Positions 19,518 to 27,192 of a stretch of 64,000 bases of DNA are shown here, piece by piece. Source of the DNA: Sphingobium sp. V4 (GTDB lineage: Bacteria > Pseudomonadota > Alphaproteobacteria > Sphingomonadales > Sphingomonadaceae). The stretch covers positions 1,364,001-1,428,000 of the forward strand of contig NZ_CP081001.1 in NCBI RefSeq assembly GCF_029590555.1, written 5' to 3'. The notes below the pieces were generated by a model. The model had not been told where the DNA came from, did not search any database, and saw only the letters and a program-made list of their open reading frames with translations. Position 1 is the stretch's first letter. Every line of letters begins with the position of its first letter. A program made the translations under genes and the position numbers.

Positions 19518-20291
19518 ATGTTAATCGACAGCCATTGTCACCTGAATTACAAAGGCTTGATCGAGGATCAGGCCAATGTGCTGGAACGGGCACGTGCGCG
19601 CGGCGTCGGGCTGATGCTCAATATCGCCACGCGCGAAAGCGAATGGGACGCGGTGCTCGATACCGCGGTGCGCGAACCGGATGTCTGGGCCACGGTCGGC
19701 ATCCATCCCCATGAAGCCGACGAGCATCCCCATGTCGACACCGCCAAACTGGTCGCGCGCGCCGCGCATCCCCGCGTCGTCGGTATCGGCGAGACGGGGC
19801 TCGACTATTATTACGACCATAGTGACCGCGAACGGCAGCAGAACAGCTTTCGTTCGCACATCGCCGCGTGCCGTGAGACCGGCCTGCCGCTGATCGTCCA
19901 TACCCGCGACGCGGAGGATGATACGCTCGCCATCATGCGCGACGAGATGGGGAAGGGCGCCTATGGCGGCGTCATCCATTGCTTCACCGCCAGCGGTGCC
20001 TTTGCCGACGCGGCGATGGAACTGGGCTTCTACATCAGCATTTCGGGTATCGTGACCTTCAAGAACGCGAAAGATTTGCAGGAAACGGCGGCCCGTCTGC
20101 CGATCGACCGGCTGCTGGTGGAAACCGATTCCCCCTTCCTCGCGCCGGTGCCGCATCGCGGCAGGCCGTGCGAGCCTGCCTATGTCGCCGATACCGCCCA
20201 ATTCCTCGCCACCCTGCGCCGCGAAAGCGTTGAGGAACTGGCGGCCGCGACATCGGCCAATTTCCGCGCCCTCTTCTCGAAGGTCGCATGA
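19518..20291 (+). CDS. TatD family metal-dependent hydrolase
   Basis: The protein has 257 residues and a TIM-barrel metallohydrolase fold. The metal ligands are visible in order: DSHCHLN at the N-terminus, GIGETGLDYYY, VHTRDAED, HCFTAS and ETDSPFLAPVPHRG. TatD proteins are 3'-5' DNA exonucleases or related deoxyribonucleases. The ATG at 19518 lies four bases after the metG stop. The next gene overlaps by four bases. Confidence 0.93.
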   Translation: MLIDSHCHLNYKGLIEDQANVLERARARGVGLMLNIATRESEWDAVLDTAVREPDVWATVGIHPHEADEHPHVDTAKLVARAAHPRVVGIGETGLDYYYDHSDRERQQNSFRSHIAACRETGLPLIVHTRDAEDDTLAIMRDEMGKGAYGGVIHCFTASGAFADAAMELGFYISISGIVTFKNAKDLQETAARLPIDRLLVETDSPFLAPVPHRGRPCEPAYVADTAQFLATLRRESVEELAAATSANFRALFSKVA

Positions 20292-21073
20292 GCCTGAAAC
20301 TCACGATCCTCGGCAGCGGCACGTCGTCGGGGGTTCCCCGGATCGGCAATGACTGGGGCGATTGCGATCCCGCCGAACCGAAGAACCGGCGGACGCGCGT
20401 TTCGATCCTGGTCGAAAGCCCGACGACCCGCCTCCTGGTCGACACCTCGCCTGACCTGCGCGCGCAATTGCTGGCGGCCGATGTCGTTCATATCGACGCG
20501 ATCCTGTGGACGCACGACCATGCCGACCACAGCCACGGCCTGGATGATGTCCGGCAAATCTACCACCACCGCCGCAGTCCCGTTCCGGGCTATGCGCGGG
20601 CACAGACGCTAAAGCTGCTCCGGCGCCGCTTCGCCTATGCCTTCGAAGGCGCGAATGGCTATCATCCCACGATCGACGCCCATGTCCTGCCCGACGGACT
20701 GCGGATCGGCGACATCGACATTGCCTGCGTCGATCAGCCCCATGGCGACATCTGGTCGACCGGCTTTCGTTTCCGTCATGATGGCCACTCCATCGGCTAT
20801 GCCACTGATTTCCATGCCATGACGCCGGACATGCTGGCGCTGTATGACGGATTGGACATCTGGGTGGTGGATGCGTTGCGGGAAAAGCCTCATCCGACCC
20901 ACCCCCATCTCGCGCTGACACTGGACGCCATCGCCGCCGCCCGGCCGGGCCGTGCGATCCTGACGCACATGGACCAGAGCATGGATTATGCGACCCTGTG
21001 CGGCACCCTCCCCAATGGCGTAGAGCCGGGCTATGATGGCATGGTGGTCGAATTGAACGGGCAGGGGGCTTGA
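20288..21073 (+). CDS. MBL fold metallo-hydrolase (PhnP-like)
   Basis: The protein has 261 residues and a metallo-beta-lactamase fold. The zinc motif is H-x-H-x-D-H in WTHDHADHSHG, and further ligands are in ATDFHAM and near HPTHPHL. The N-terminal GSGTSSGVPRIG and overall layout resemble PhnP-type cyclic phosphodiesterases and tRNase Z relatives, but no phosphonate genes are nearby. It is coupled to tatD by a 4-base overlap and is a standard follower of metG-tatD; its exact substrate is unknown. Confidence 0.88.
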   Translation: MSLKLTILGSGTSSGVPRIGNDWGDCDPAEPKNRRTRVSILVESPTTRLLVDTSPDLRAQLLAADVVHIDAILWTHDHADHSHGLDDVRQIYHHRRSPVPGYARAQTLKLLRRRFAYAFEGANGYHPTIDAHVLPDGLRIGDIDIACVDQPHGDIWSTGFRFRHDGHSIGYATDFHAMTPDMLALYDGLDIWVVDALREKPHPTHPHLALTLDAIAAARPGRAILTHMDQSMDYATLCGTLPNGVEPGYDGMVVELNGQGA

Positions 21074-21702
21074 TGGACGGCACGGATCAGACGGCATCGA
21101 TCATCTGGTATGTGCTGGCGATCATGCTGGTCGCATCCTCACTGATCGGTCGGCGTCTGGCCTGGGGCGGCCTTTTGCGCATGGCGTTGCTCTGGGTCGC
21201 GATCTTTGCCGGATTGCTGGGCCTCTTCAAATTCGCCCAGAACCAGGGCTATCTGACCGGGCGATGGGCCGAGCAAGGCGGCGTCGCCGCACCCGGCGAA
21301 ACCCCATCCGCGCTGCCGCCCGCCCGGACCGAAGGGCAGGCGCTGCGCGTCCCCGTGGCGCGCGATGGCCATTATTGGGTCGAAGGCTCGATCAACGGTA
21401 CGCCCGCCCGCTTCCTCATCGATAGCGGCGCGACCTTCACCGCCTTGTCCGAAACCACGGCGCGCGCGGCCGGGCTGAACTATGACGTCGGCTCGCCCGG
21501 CGTCATCATGTCCACCGCCAACGGCAAGGTGGAGGCGCGGCGCTCCAGCATTGCCACGCTCGCGATCGGGCCGATCCGCGCGGCCGACCTGCCCGTCGTC
21601 GTTTCCCCCGCGTTCGGCGACGTCAACGTGATCGGCATGAACATGCTGTCCCGCCTTCGCCAATGGGGCGTGCAGAATGGGGAAATGGTGCTGACGCCAT
21701 GA
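21073..21702 (+). CDS. Membrane-anchored retropepsin-like aspartic protease
   Basis: The protein has 209 residues. Two N-terminal hydrophobic segments (about residues 10-25 and 35-52) anchor it, and a single aspartic protease lobe follows with the catalytic motif IDSGAT, Asp117. The hydrophobic FLI-DSG-AT context and the later VIGMNMLSRL match single-lobe retroviral-type (TIGR02281-like) bacterial proteases, which must dimerise to be active. The natural substrate is not known. The ATG at 21073 shares a base with the upstream TGA, and the stop overlaps the next ATG (ATGA). Confidence 0.85.
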   Translation: MDGTDQTASIIWYVLAIMLVASSLIGRRLAWGGLLRMALLWVAIFAGLLGLFKFAQNQGYLTGRWAEQGGVAAPGETPSALPPARTEGQALRVPVARDGHYWVEGSINGTPARFLIDSGATFTALSETTARAAGLNYDVGSPGVIMSTANGKVEARRSSIATLAIGPIRAADLPVVVSPAFGDVNVIGMNMLSRLRQWGVQNGEMVLTP

Positions 21703-23015
21703 CGACACCGGCAGGACAGGGTGCTTCGGCCCCGCAAGCCCCGACACAGCGCGAGCGGCTGAGGGCGATCATCGGCGGTTCCACCGGCAATCTGGTGGAA
21801 TGGTATGACTGGTATGCCTATGCCGCCTTCACCCTCTATTTCGCGCCGCATTTCTTCCCCAGCGAGGATCGCACCGCGCAGTTGCTGAGCGCGGCGGGCA
21901 TCTTCGCCGTCGGCTTCCTGATGCGGCCGATCGGCGCCTGGCTGATGGGCGTCTATGCCGACCGGCATGGGCGCAAGAGCGGTCTCACCCTGTCGGTGGC
22001 GCTGATGTGCGCCGGGTCGCTGCTGATCGGCGTCACGCCCGGTTACGAGACGATCGGAGTCGCCGCGCCGCTGCTGCTGGTGCTGGCGCGGCTGATGCAG
22101 GGGCTGTCGATCGGCGGCGAATATGGCGCGAGCGCCACCTATCTGTCGGAAATGGCGGGCAAGAGCCGGCGCGGATTCTATTCCAGCTTCCAGTATGTAA
22201 CCTTGATCGCTGGCCAGCTGGTTGCGATCTGCGTGTTGTTGCTGCTCCAGGCGACCCTCAGCGAAGCGCAACTCGACGCCTGGGGATGGAGGATACCCTT
22301 CTTCATCGGTGGGGCGCTGGCGATCGTCGTCTTCTGGCTGCGGCGCGGCCTGTCGGAAACGCAGAGCTTCGCGGTGGCCAAGGCGGAGGGCGCGCCCAGG
22401 TCCGGCTTTGTGGAACTCGTCACCCGGCATCCGCGCGAGACGTTGACGGTGATGCTGCTGACGGCGGGCGGGACGATCGCTTTCTACGCCTACAGCATTT
22501 ACATGCAGAAATTCCTGGTGAACACGAGCGGCCTGAGCCGGGAAACGGCGTCGCAGATCAACGCGGTGACCTTGTTCCTGTTCATGTTGTTGCAGCCGGT
22601 GGCCGGCGCGCTGTCCGACCGGATCGGGCGCAAGCCCCTGATGGTCGGCTTTGGCGTTCTTGGAATGTTCCTGACCTATCCGATCTTCGCGACCCTGGCC
22701 GAAACCCGAAATCCACTGGTGGCCGGACTGCTGGTGATGGCGGGCCTGGTCATCGTGACGGGCTATACGTCGATCAACGCGGTAGTGAAGGCCGAGCTGT
22801 TCCCGGCGCATATCCGCGCGCTGGGCGTGGCGCTGCCATATGCGCTTGCGAACACGCTGTTCGGCGGGACGGCTGAGTTGGTCGCTCTGTGGTTCAAGCA
22901 GGTCGGCCATGAAGAGGCATTTTATGTCTATGTCACGGTGATGATCGCGATTTCGCTGACCGTCTATGTGCGGATGCGGGACACGGCGCGGCACAGCATG
23001 ATCCGGGAGGATTGA
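21699..23015 (+). CDS. MFS transporter, metabolite:H+ symporter (MHS/KgtP-like) family
   Basis: The protein has 438 residues and about twelve membrane segments. MFS loop motifs are present: DRHGRKSG after segment 2 and DRIGRKP after segment 8. The N-terminal GNLVEWYDWYAYA segment is characteristic of the MHS branch, which carries alpha-ketoglutarate, citrate, proline/betaine or similar. The sequence resembles the KgtP side of this branch, but the substrate is inference. It is coupled by ATGA to the protease gene, which is an unexpected partner. Confidence 0.88.
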   Translation: MTTPAGQGASAPQAPTQRERLRAIIGGSTGNLVEWYDWYAYAAFTLYFAPHFFPSEDRTAQLLSAAGIFAVGFLMRPIGAWLMGVYADRHGRKSGLTLSVALMCAGSLLIGVTPGYETIGVAAPLLLVLARLMQGLSIGGEYGASATYLSEMAGKSRRGFYSSFQYVTLIAGQLVAICVLLLLQATLSEAQLDAWGWRIPFFIGGALAIVVFWLRRGLSETQSFAVAKAEGAPRSGFVELVTRHPRETLTVMLLTAGGTIAFYAYSIYMQKFLVNTSGLSRETASQINAVTLFLFMLLQPVAGALSDRIGRKPLMVGFGVLGMFLTYPIFATLAETRNPLVAGLLVMAGLVIVTGYTSINAVVKAELFPAHIRALGVALPYALANTLFGGTAELVALWFKQVGHEEAFYVYVTVMIAISLTVYVRMRDTARHSMIRED

Positions 23016-23176
23016 CGCGCGAAAGCCGACAGCGATCTGGACAGCTGAACGACATTGTACGGCGTGACGAAATTTAACATAATCCTTATTATCGAACTTA
23101 TATTGCGGGGCTGGTCAGCTCGGCGTTAAGCCCCTATCGCTGCGGCTAGTCTTCATTTGCGCCACGAGTTCATCCC
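23016..23176 (+). promoter_or_regulatory. AT-rich intergenic region with a possible mazG promoter
   Basis: This 161-base gap is the most AT-rich stretch in the neighbourhood. TTAACA at 23074-23079 and TTATAT at 23098-23103 (18-base spacer) could form a promoter for mazG. An inverted repeat GGGGCT (23107-23112) / AGCCCC (23129-23134) follows and would sit at the start of the transcript. No small gene is visible. Confidence 0.3.
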
Positions 23177-23956
23177 ATGTCCAACGCAAGTCCCGCCGAC
23201 ATCATGCCACTCGCCAAGGTCATGGCCAGGCTGCGCGATCCCGACACGGGTTGTCCATGGGACATAGAACAGGATTTCGCGTCGATCGCCCCCTACACGA
23301 TCGAGGAAGCCTATGAAGTCGCCGATGCGATCGAGCGTGAGGATATGGCGGCGCTGCGCGATGAACTGGGCGACCTGCTGCTCCAGGTGGCGTTCCACAG
23401 CCGCATGGCCGAACAGGCCGGCCATTTCGCCCTGCAGGATGTGATCGACGCGATCACCCAGAAGATGATCCGGCGCCACCCCCATGTATTCGGCGAGGGC
23501 GCGCGCCGTGAGGATGGTCATGCCCAGTGGGAGGTCATCAAGGCTGCCGAGCGCGCCGAGAAGGAGCCGGACCCGAGCGCGCTGGCCGGAGTCGCGATCA
23601 CCCTGCCCGCGCTGGTGCGGGCGGAAAAGTTGCAGAATCGCGCGGCGCGGACCGGATTCGACTGGCCCGACACGGTCGGCGTGATCGACAAGATCTTCGA
23701 GGAACTGGACGAAGTCCGCGAGGCCGAGGACCAGGACGCGCGGGAAGAGGAGATTGGCGACCTGCTCTTCGCCGTGGTCAACCTCGCACGCCATCTCAAG
23801 GTCGATCCGGAAGTCGCGCTGCGCAAGGCCAACGGCAAGTTCGATCGCCGCTTCCGGACGATGGAGCAACTGGCGGGCGATGCCTTTGCCGGCCTGTCGC
23901 TCGACGACAAGGAAGCCTTGTGGCAACAGGCCAAGCGGCGGGAAAAGACGGAATGA
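23177..23956 (+). CDS. mazG: Nucleoside triphosphate pyrophosphohydrolase MazG
   Basis: The protein has 259 residues and hydrolyses (d)NTPs to monophosphate and pyrophosphate, a house-cleaning role also tied to ppGpp control. Two MazG domains are visible. The first has E-E-A-Y-E-V then DELGDLLLQ; the second has ELDEVREAE then EEIGDLLF. These E-x-x-E and E-x-x-D pairs bind magnesium. The CPWD motif near the N-terminus is typical. It overlaps the following GNAT gene by four bases. Confidence 0.95.
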   Translation: MSNASPADIMPLAKVMARLRDPDTGCPWDIEQDFASIAPYTIEEAYEVADAIEREDMAALRDELGDLLLQVAFHSRMAEQAGHFALQDVIDAITQKMIRRHPHVFGEGARREDGHAQWEVIKAAERAEKEPDPSALAGVAITLPALVRAEKLQNRAARTGFDWPDTVGVIDKIFEELDEVREAEDQDAREEEIGDLLFAVVNLARHLKVDPEVALRKANGKFDRRFRTMEQLAGDAFAGLSLDDKEALWQQAKRREKTE

Positions 23957-24432
23957 TCCGCCGCGTCGCGACGGCGGATCATGACGCCATCTGGGCGATC
24001 CTGGAGCCTGTGATCCGTGCGGGCGAGACGCTGGCCATCCCCCGCGACATGAGCCGCGAGGCCACGCTCGCGCTCTGGCTCGCGCCCGACCGGACCGTGC
24101 GGGTGTTTGAGGAGGATGGCCGGGTGCTCGGCCTCTTCTACATCCGCGCCAACCAGGCCGGCGGCGGCGGCCATGTAGCCAATGCCGGCTATGTCGTGGC
24201 GCAGGACGCAACCGGACGCGGCATCGCGCGACGCATGTGCGCCGCATCCCTCGACCTGGCGCGCGACATGGGTTTTCGCGCGATGCAGTTCAACTTCGTG
24301 ATCACGACCAACAGCCGCGCCGTCGCATTGTGGCAGGCCATGGGCTTTGCCATCGTCGGCCGATTGCCCGGCGCATTCCTTCTCCCCGGCGGCGTTTATA
24401 GCGACGCTCTCGTCATGTATCGCGACCTCTAG
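23953..24432 (+). CDS. GNAT family N-acetyltransferase
   Basis: The protein has 159 residues. The acetyl-CoA pyrophosphate-binding motif is DATGRGIARRM, and the C-terminal NSRAVALWQAMGF segment is the usual GNAT motif B. The substrate is unknown. The ATG at 23953 overlaps the mazG stop (ATGA), so the pair is co-translated. Nothing in the sequence links its substrate to MazG function. Confidence 0.88.
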   Translation: MIRRVATADHDAIWAILEPVIRAGETLAIPRDMSREATLALWLAPDRTVRVFEEDGRVLGLFYIRANQAGGGGHVANAGYVVAQDATGRGIARRMCAASLDLARDMGFRAMQFNFVITTNSRAVALWQAMGFAIVGRLPGAFLLPGGVYSDALVMYRDL

Positions 24433-24522
24433 GCCGGCTGCCGAAAAGTCCTTCATTGCAATGCAATTTGACAAGTGCTTGCGATCGCGATAGCTTTTCC
24501 TTGTCTGATGGAGGATCATGCT

Positions 24523-25053
24523 ATGCGCTGGACGTCCCTGCTCCCCGCCTTCTGTGTTTTTGTCGTGCCTGCTTACGCGCAGACCAGCGGAAGCATCACG
24601 CAATCCCCATTCACGCCGATGGTCCAGCCTGTTACGGGCTACGCGTCCTATGATTTCGCTGGCCCTTCCGCCTCGATACCGGGCCGCGACATGCAAAGGG
24701 CGCAGGGGTTCATCGCGAGCGGCAATTTTGCCGAAGCAGACAAGTTGCTCGGTTCGCTGATTGGCAAGACCAGCAGCCGGCAAGTCCGTTTCCTGAAGGG
24801 CGTCGCGAAGCTCGGCCTGAACGACGCGGAAGCGGCACGGCGCTATTTTGAACAAAGTCTATATACAGGACGCAATGGGCATCCCGGCGCCATGTCGGGC
24901 CTGGCCCTGGCGGAAATCCGCCTGGGTAACAGAGATGCCGCTCGCGACATTCTCCAGAAACTGCGTTACCAGCAGGAAAAGTGCGGTAGCGACTGCGACC
25001 GCGCCAAGCCTCTGGACCAGGCAGTGTCGGTCGTTGAAAAGGCGCTGATCTGA
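24523..25053 (+). CDS. Small secreted TPR-like protein
   Basis: The predicted protein has 176 residues. A signal peptide (MRWTSLLPAFCVFVVPAYA) is followed by a linker and two to three tetratricopeptide-like helix pairs, for example GFIASGNFAEADKLLGSL and GLNDAEAARRYFEQSL. Near the C-terminus are two cysteines (EKCGSDCDR) that could form a disulfide in the periplasm. The ATG at 24523 has GGAGGA seven bases upstream. TPR proteins scaffold other proteins; the partner is unknown. It is followed by a strong hairpin. Confidence 0.75.
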   Translation: MRWTSLLPAFCVFVVPAYAQTSGSITQSPFTPMVQPVTGYASYDFAGPSASIPGRDMQRAQGFIASGNFAEADKLLGSLIGKTSSRQVRFLKGVAKLGLNDAEAARRYFEQSLYTGRNGHPGAMSGLALAEIRLGNRDAARDILQKLRYQQEKCGSDCDRAKPLDQAVSVVEKALI

Positions 25054-25065
25054 TACGGAAGAATT

Positions 25066-25096
25066 CCGGCGGCGGGGACATTGTCTCCGCTGCCGG
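25066..25096. terminator. Strong hairpin between convergent genes (probable bidirectional terminator)
   Basis: A 31-base inverted repeat forms a stem of about 14 base pairs (two G-U pairs) with a 3-base loop, 13 bases after the stop of the TPR gene and 37 bases past the hflX stop on the other strand. No T-tract follows on either strand, so intrinsic termination is not certain. Confidence 0.5.
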
Positions 25097-25132
25097 ACGC
25101 CCTATCCAGCGGCGCGCGTCCGCCCGTAAATG

Positions 25133-26467
25133 CTACCCCTGCCCCCGCTTGGTAAAACGGGCGAACGCGGCGTCGGAAAGGCGCACGTCGATGCGCGTTT
25201 CCTCATCTTCCATGATGGTCGAGAGCACTTCGCCATGTTCGTGCAACCAGGCAAGCGCCGCGCCGTCGGATACCGGGATGCGCAGGCCATAAACTTTTGC
25301 GCCGCGCGTCATGCGGTCGCTGATCGTGCGCTGTAGCGCGTCGACGCCTTCACCCGTCAGCGCCGACAGGATCACGACATCATCCCGTCGCGCGGCCTGT
25401 TCACGGATCAGCGCCCCATCCTCCTCGCCCAGCAGGTCGAGCTTGTTCCAGGCTTCGATGATCGGTGGCGCATCCGGCTCGCCTTCCGCCCGCTCCAGCG
25501 CCGCCTCCCCGGCAACGCCCAGTTCGCCGAGCACATCCAGCACGTCATCGCGCTGTGCATCGGTATCGGGATGGGCGATGTCGCGAACATGGACGATGAG
25601 GTCGGCCGACAGGACTTCCTCCAGCGTCGCGCGGAAGGCCGCGATCAACTGGGTCGGAAGGTCGGAAACGAACCCCACCGTATCGGACAGGATCGCCTTG
25701 TCGAGGCCGGGGAGCGATATCTGGCGCATGGTGGGATCAAGCGTGGCGAATAGCAGGTCTTCCGCCATGACGTCCGCGCCCGTCAGCCGATTGAAGAGCG
25801 TCGACTTCCCAGCATTGGTGTAGCCGACCAGCGCGATCACCGGCCAGGGCGCGCGCTGGCGCCGGGCGCGGTGGAGTCCGCGGGTCCGCGTAACCTGGTC
25901 CAGTTCACGGCGAATCTTGGCCATGCGGTCTCGGATCATGCGGCGATCCGCCTCGATCTGGGTTTCGCCGGGGCCGCCGAGGAAGCCGAAGCCACCGCGC
26001 TGTCGCTCCAGATGGGTCCAGCTGCGCACCAGGCGCCCGGCCTGATAATCGAGATGGGCCAGCTCGACCTGGAGCCGCCCCTCATTGGTGGCGGCGCGCT
26101 CGCCGAAGATTTCGAGGATCAGGCCGGTTCGGTCGATGACCTTCGCCTCGCACGCCTTTTCAAGATTGCTCTGCTGTACCGGCGACAGGCTGTTGTCGAC
26201 GATGACCAGCTCGGCATCTTCCTGCCTGACCAGCGTCGCGATCTGATCGACCTGTCCGCTGCCGAACAAGGTGGCCGGCTTGCGGTCGCGGACGCGAAAA
26301 GCCTGGGCCGCGCGCACGTCGATGCCGATGGCAAGCGCGAGTCCGCGCGCCTCCTCCAGCCGCGCATCGCTGTCGCGGCGATCTGCACCATGGGTTTCGG
26401 CATGGACGACGACGGCGCGCGCGCCGCGCGCCACCTCGTCATCGGAGTCGCGGTTGAATATGGCCAT
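25133..26467 (-). CDS. hflX: GTPase HflX
   Basis: The protein has 444 residues and is a ribosome-associated GTPase that splits stalled or heat-damaged 70S ribosomes. The N-terminal HflX domain contains the glycine-rich GPGETQIE motif and the basic helix before it. The G domain shows G1 (GYTNAGKSTLFNRL), G3 (DTVGFVSDLP) and G4 (NKLD). It follows hfq by 65 bases on the same strand, the classic hfq-hflX arrangement. Confidence 0.96.
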   Translation of the reverse strand: MAIFNRDSDDEVARGARAVVVHAETHGADRRDSDARLEEARGLALAIGIDVRAAQAFRVRDRKPATLFGSGQVDQIATLVRQEDAELVIVDNSLSPVQQSNLEKACEAKVIDRTGLILEIFGERAATNEGRLQVELAHLDYQAGRLVRSWTHLERQRGGFGFLGGPGETQIEADRRMIRDRMAKIRRELDQVTRTRGLHRARRQRAPWPVIALVGYTNAGKSTLFNRLTGADVMAEDLLFATLDPTMRQISLPGLDKAILSDTVGFVSDLPTQLIAAFRATLEEVLSADLIVHVRDIAHPDTDAQRDDVLDVLGELGVAGEAALERAEGEPDAPPIIEAWNKLDLLGEEDGALIREQAARRDDVVILSALTGEGVDALQRTISDRMTRGAKVYGLRIPVSDGAALAWLHEHGEVLSTIMEDEETRIDVRLSDAAFARFTKRGQG

Positions 26468-26532
26468 GGCGGCTTAAAGCACCTCGCCGCGCGCCGGTCC
26501 ACTGCAACGGAACCGACGCGCGGCGGAAAGGA

Positions 26533-27015
26533 TCAATCGTCCTGTTCGTTCTCGCCGGTCAGGTCGAGCGCGTGGAGCGGTTGGACCGTCGAAATGGCGT
26601 GCTTGTAGACGAGCTGCACCATGCCGTCGCGTTCGAGCAACATGCAGAAAAGGTCGAAGGCGGCGATCTCGCCCTGAAGCATGACGCCGTTCACCAGGAA
26701 CATCGTCACCGGGCTGCCCGATTTGCGGACCGCGGACAGGAAGATTTCCTGCAACAGCTTGGGCTTGCCATTGCTTTCGCTCGATTTACGCAGGTCGGTC
26801 AGGTCCATCGACTGGGCCGGCATCACGGTCGAGATTGCGTGCTTATACACCAGCTGCGACTGGCCGTCGCGGCGCAGCAGCACGGAGAAATTGTCGAACC
26901 AGGTGATGATGCCCTGCAACTTCACGCCCTTGACCAGAAACATGGTCACCGGGGTCTTGCTCTTGCGCAGGCTGTTCAGGAAAATATCCTGAAGATTGTT
27001 CACTTTATCGGCCAT
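26533..27015 (-). CDS. hfq: RNA chaperone Hfq with two tandem Hfq domains
   Basis: The protein has 160 residues, about twice the usual length, and contains two complete Hfq (Sm-like) domains repeated with a period of exactly 80 residues. Domain 1 (about 7-67) keeps Q9, D10, K32, Q34, D41, F43 and Y57-K58-H59, plus rim residues N14, R17, K18, K20. Domain 2 (about 87-147) keeps Q89, Q114, D121, F123 and Y137-K138-H139 but has E90, M112 in place of the proximal-face lysine, and rim changes S94 and G100. Hfq pairs small RNAs with mRNAs as a hexameric ring; here three chains could build a pseudo-hexamer. hflX follows downstream. Confidence 0.96.
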   Translation of the reverse strand: MADKVNNLQDIFLNSLRKSKTPVTMFLVKGVKLQGIITWFDNFSVLLRRDGQSQLVYKHAISTVMPAQSMDLTDLRKSSESNGKPKLLQEIFLSAVRKSGSPVTMFLVNGVMLQGEIAAFDLFCMLLERDGMVQLVYKHAISTVQPLHALDLTGENEQDD

Positions 27016-27084
27016 GGTCGTCGCCAGTCCTGTATTCTTGGCGGGACGTTACCCGCTCTCGCACCCTTAAGCAGGATGTCTTGC

Positions 27085-27113
27085 CTGCCCCCGCGCACCG
27101 GAGGCGGGGGCAG
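27085..27113. terminator. GC-rich hairpin between ntrX and hfq
   Basis: CTGCCCCCGC at 27085-27094 and GCGGGGGCAG at 27104-27113 form a perfect 10-bp stem with a 9-base loop. It lies about 80 bases after the ntrX stop, read on the minus strand, and before hfq. There is no U-tract, so it may end ntrX transcription with Rho help or act as a structured element before hfq. Confidence 0.45.
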
Positions 27114-27192
27114 TTCTACCGCAATTGCGAAGAGGCGTCCATGGTCGAGATATGCCTTGGCCAAATTCCGCCGCGGATCGACCAGACCCGCG

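Noticed and set aside
26533..27015. Two separate hfq genes joined by a sequencing error
   Set aside because: The linker between the domains is in frame with no stop or start signal, and domain 2 has diverged from domain 1, so it is not an assembly duplication.
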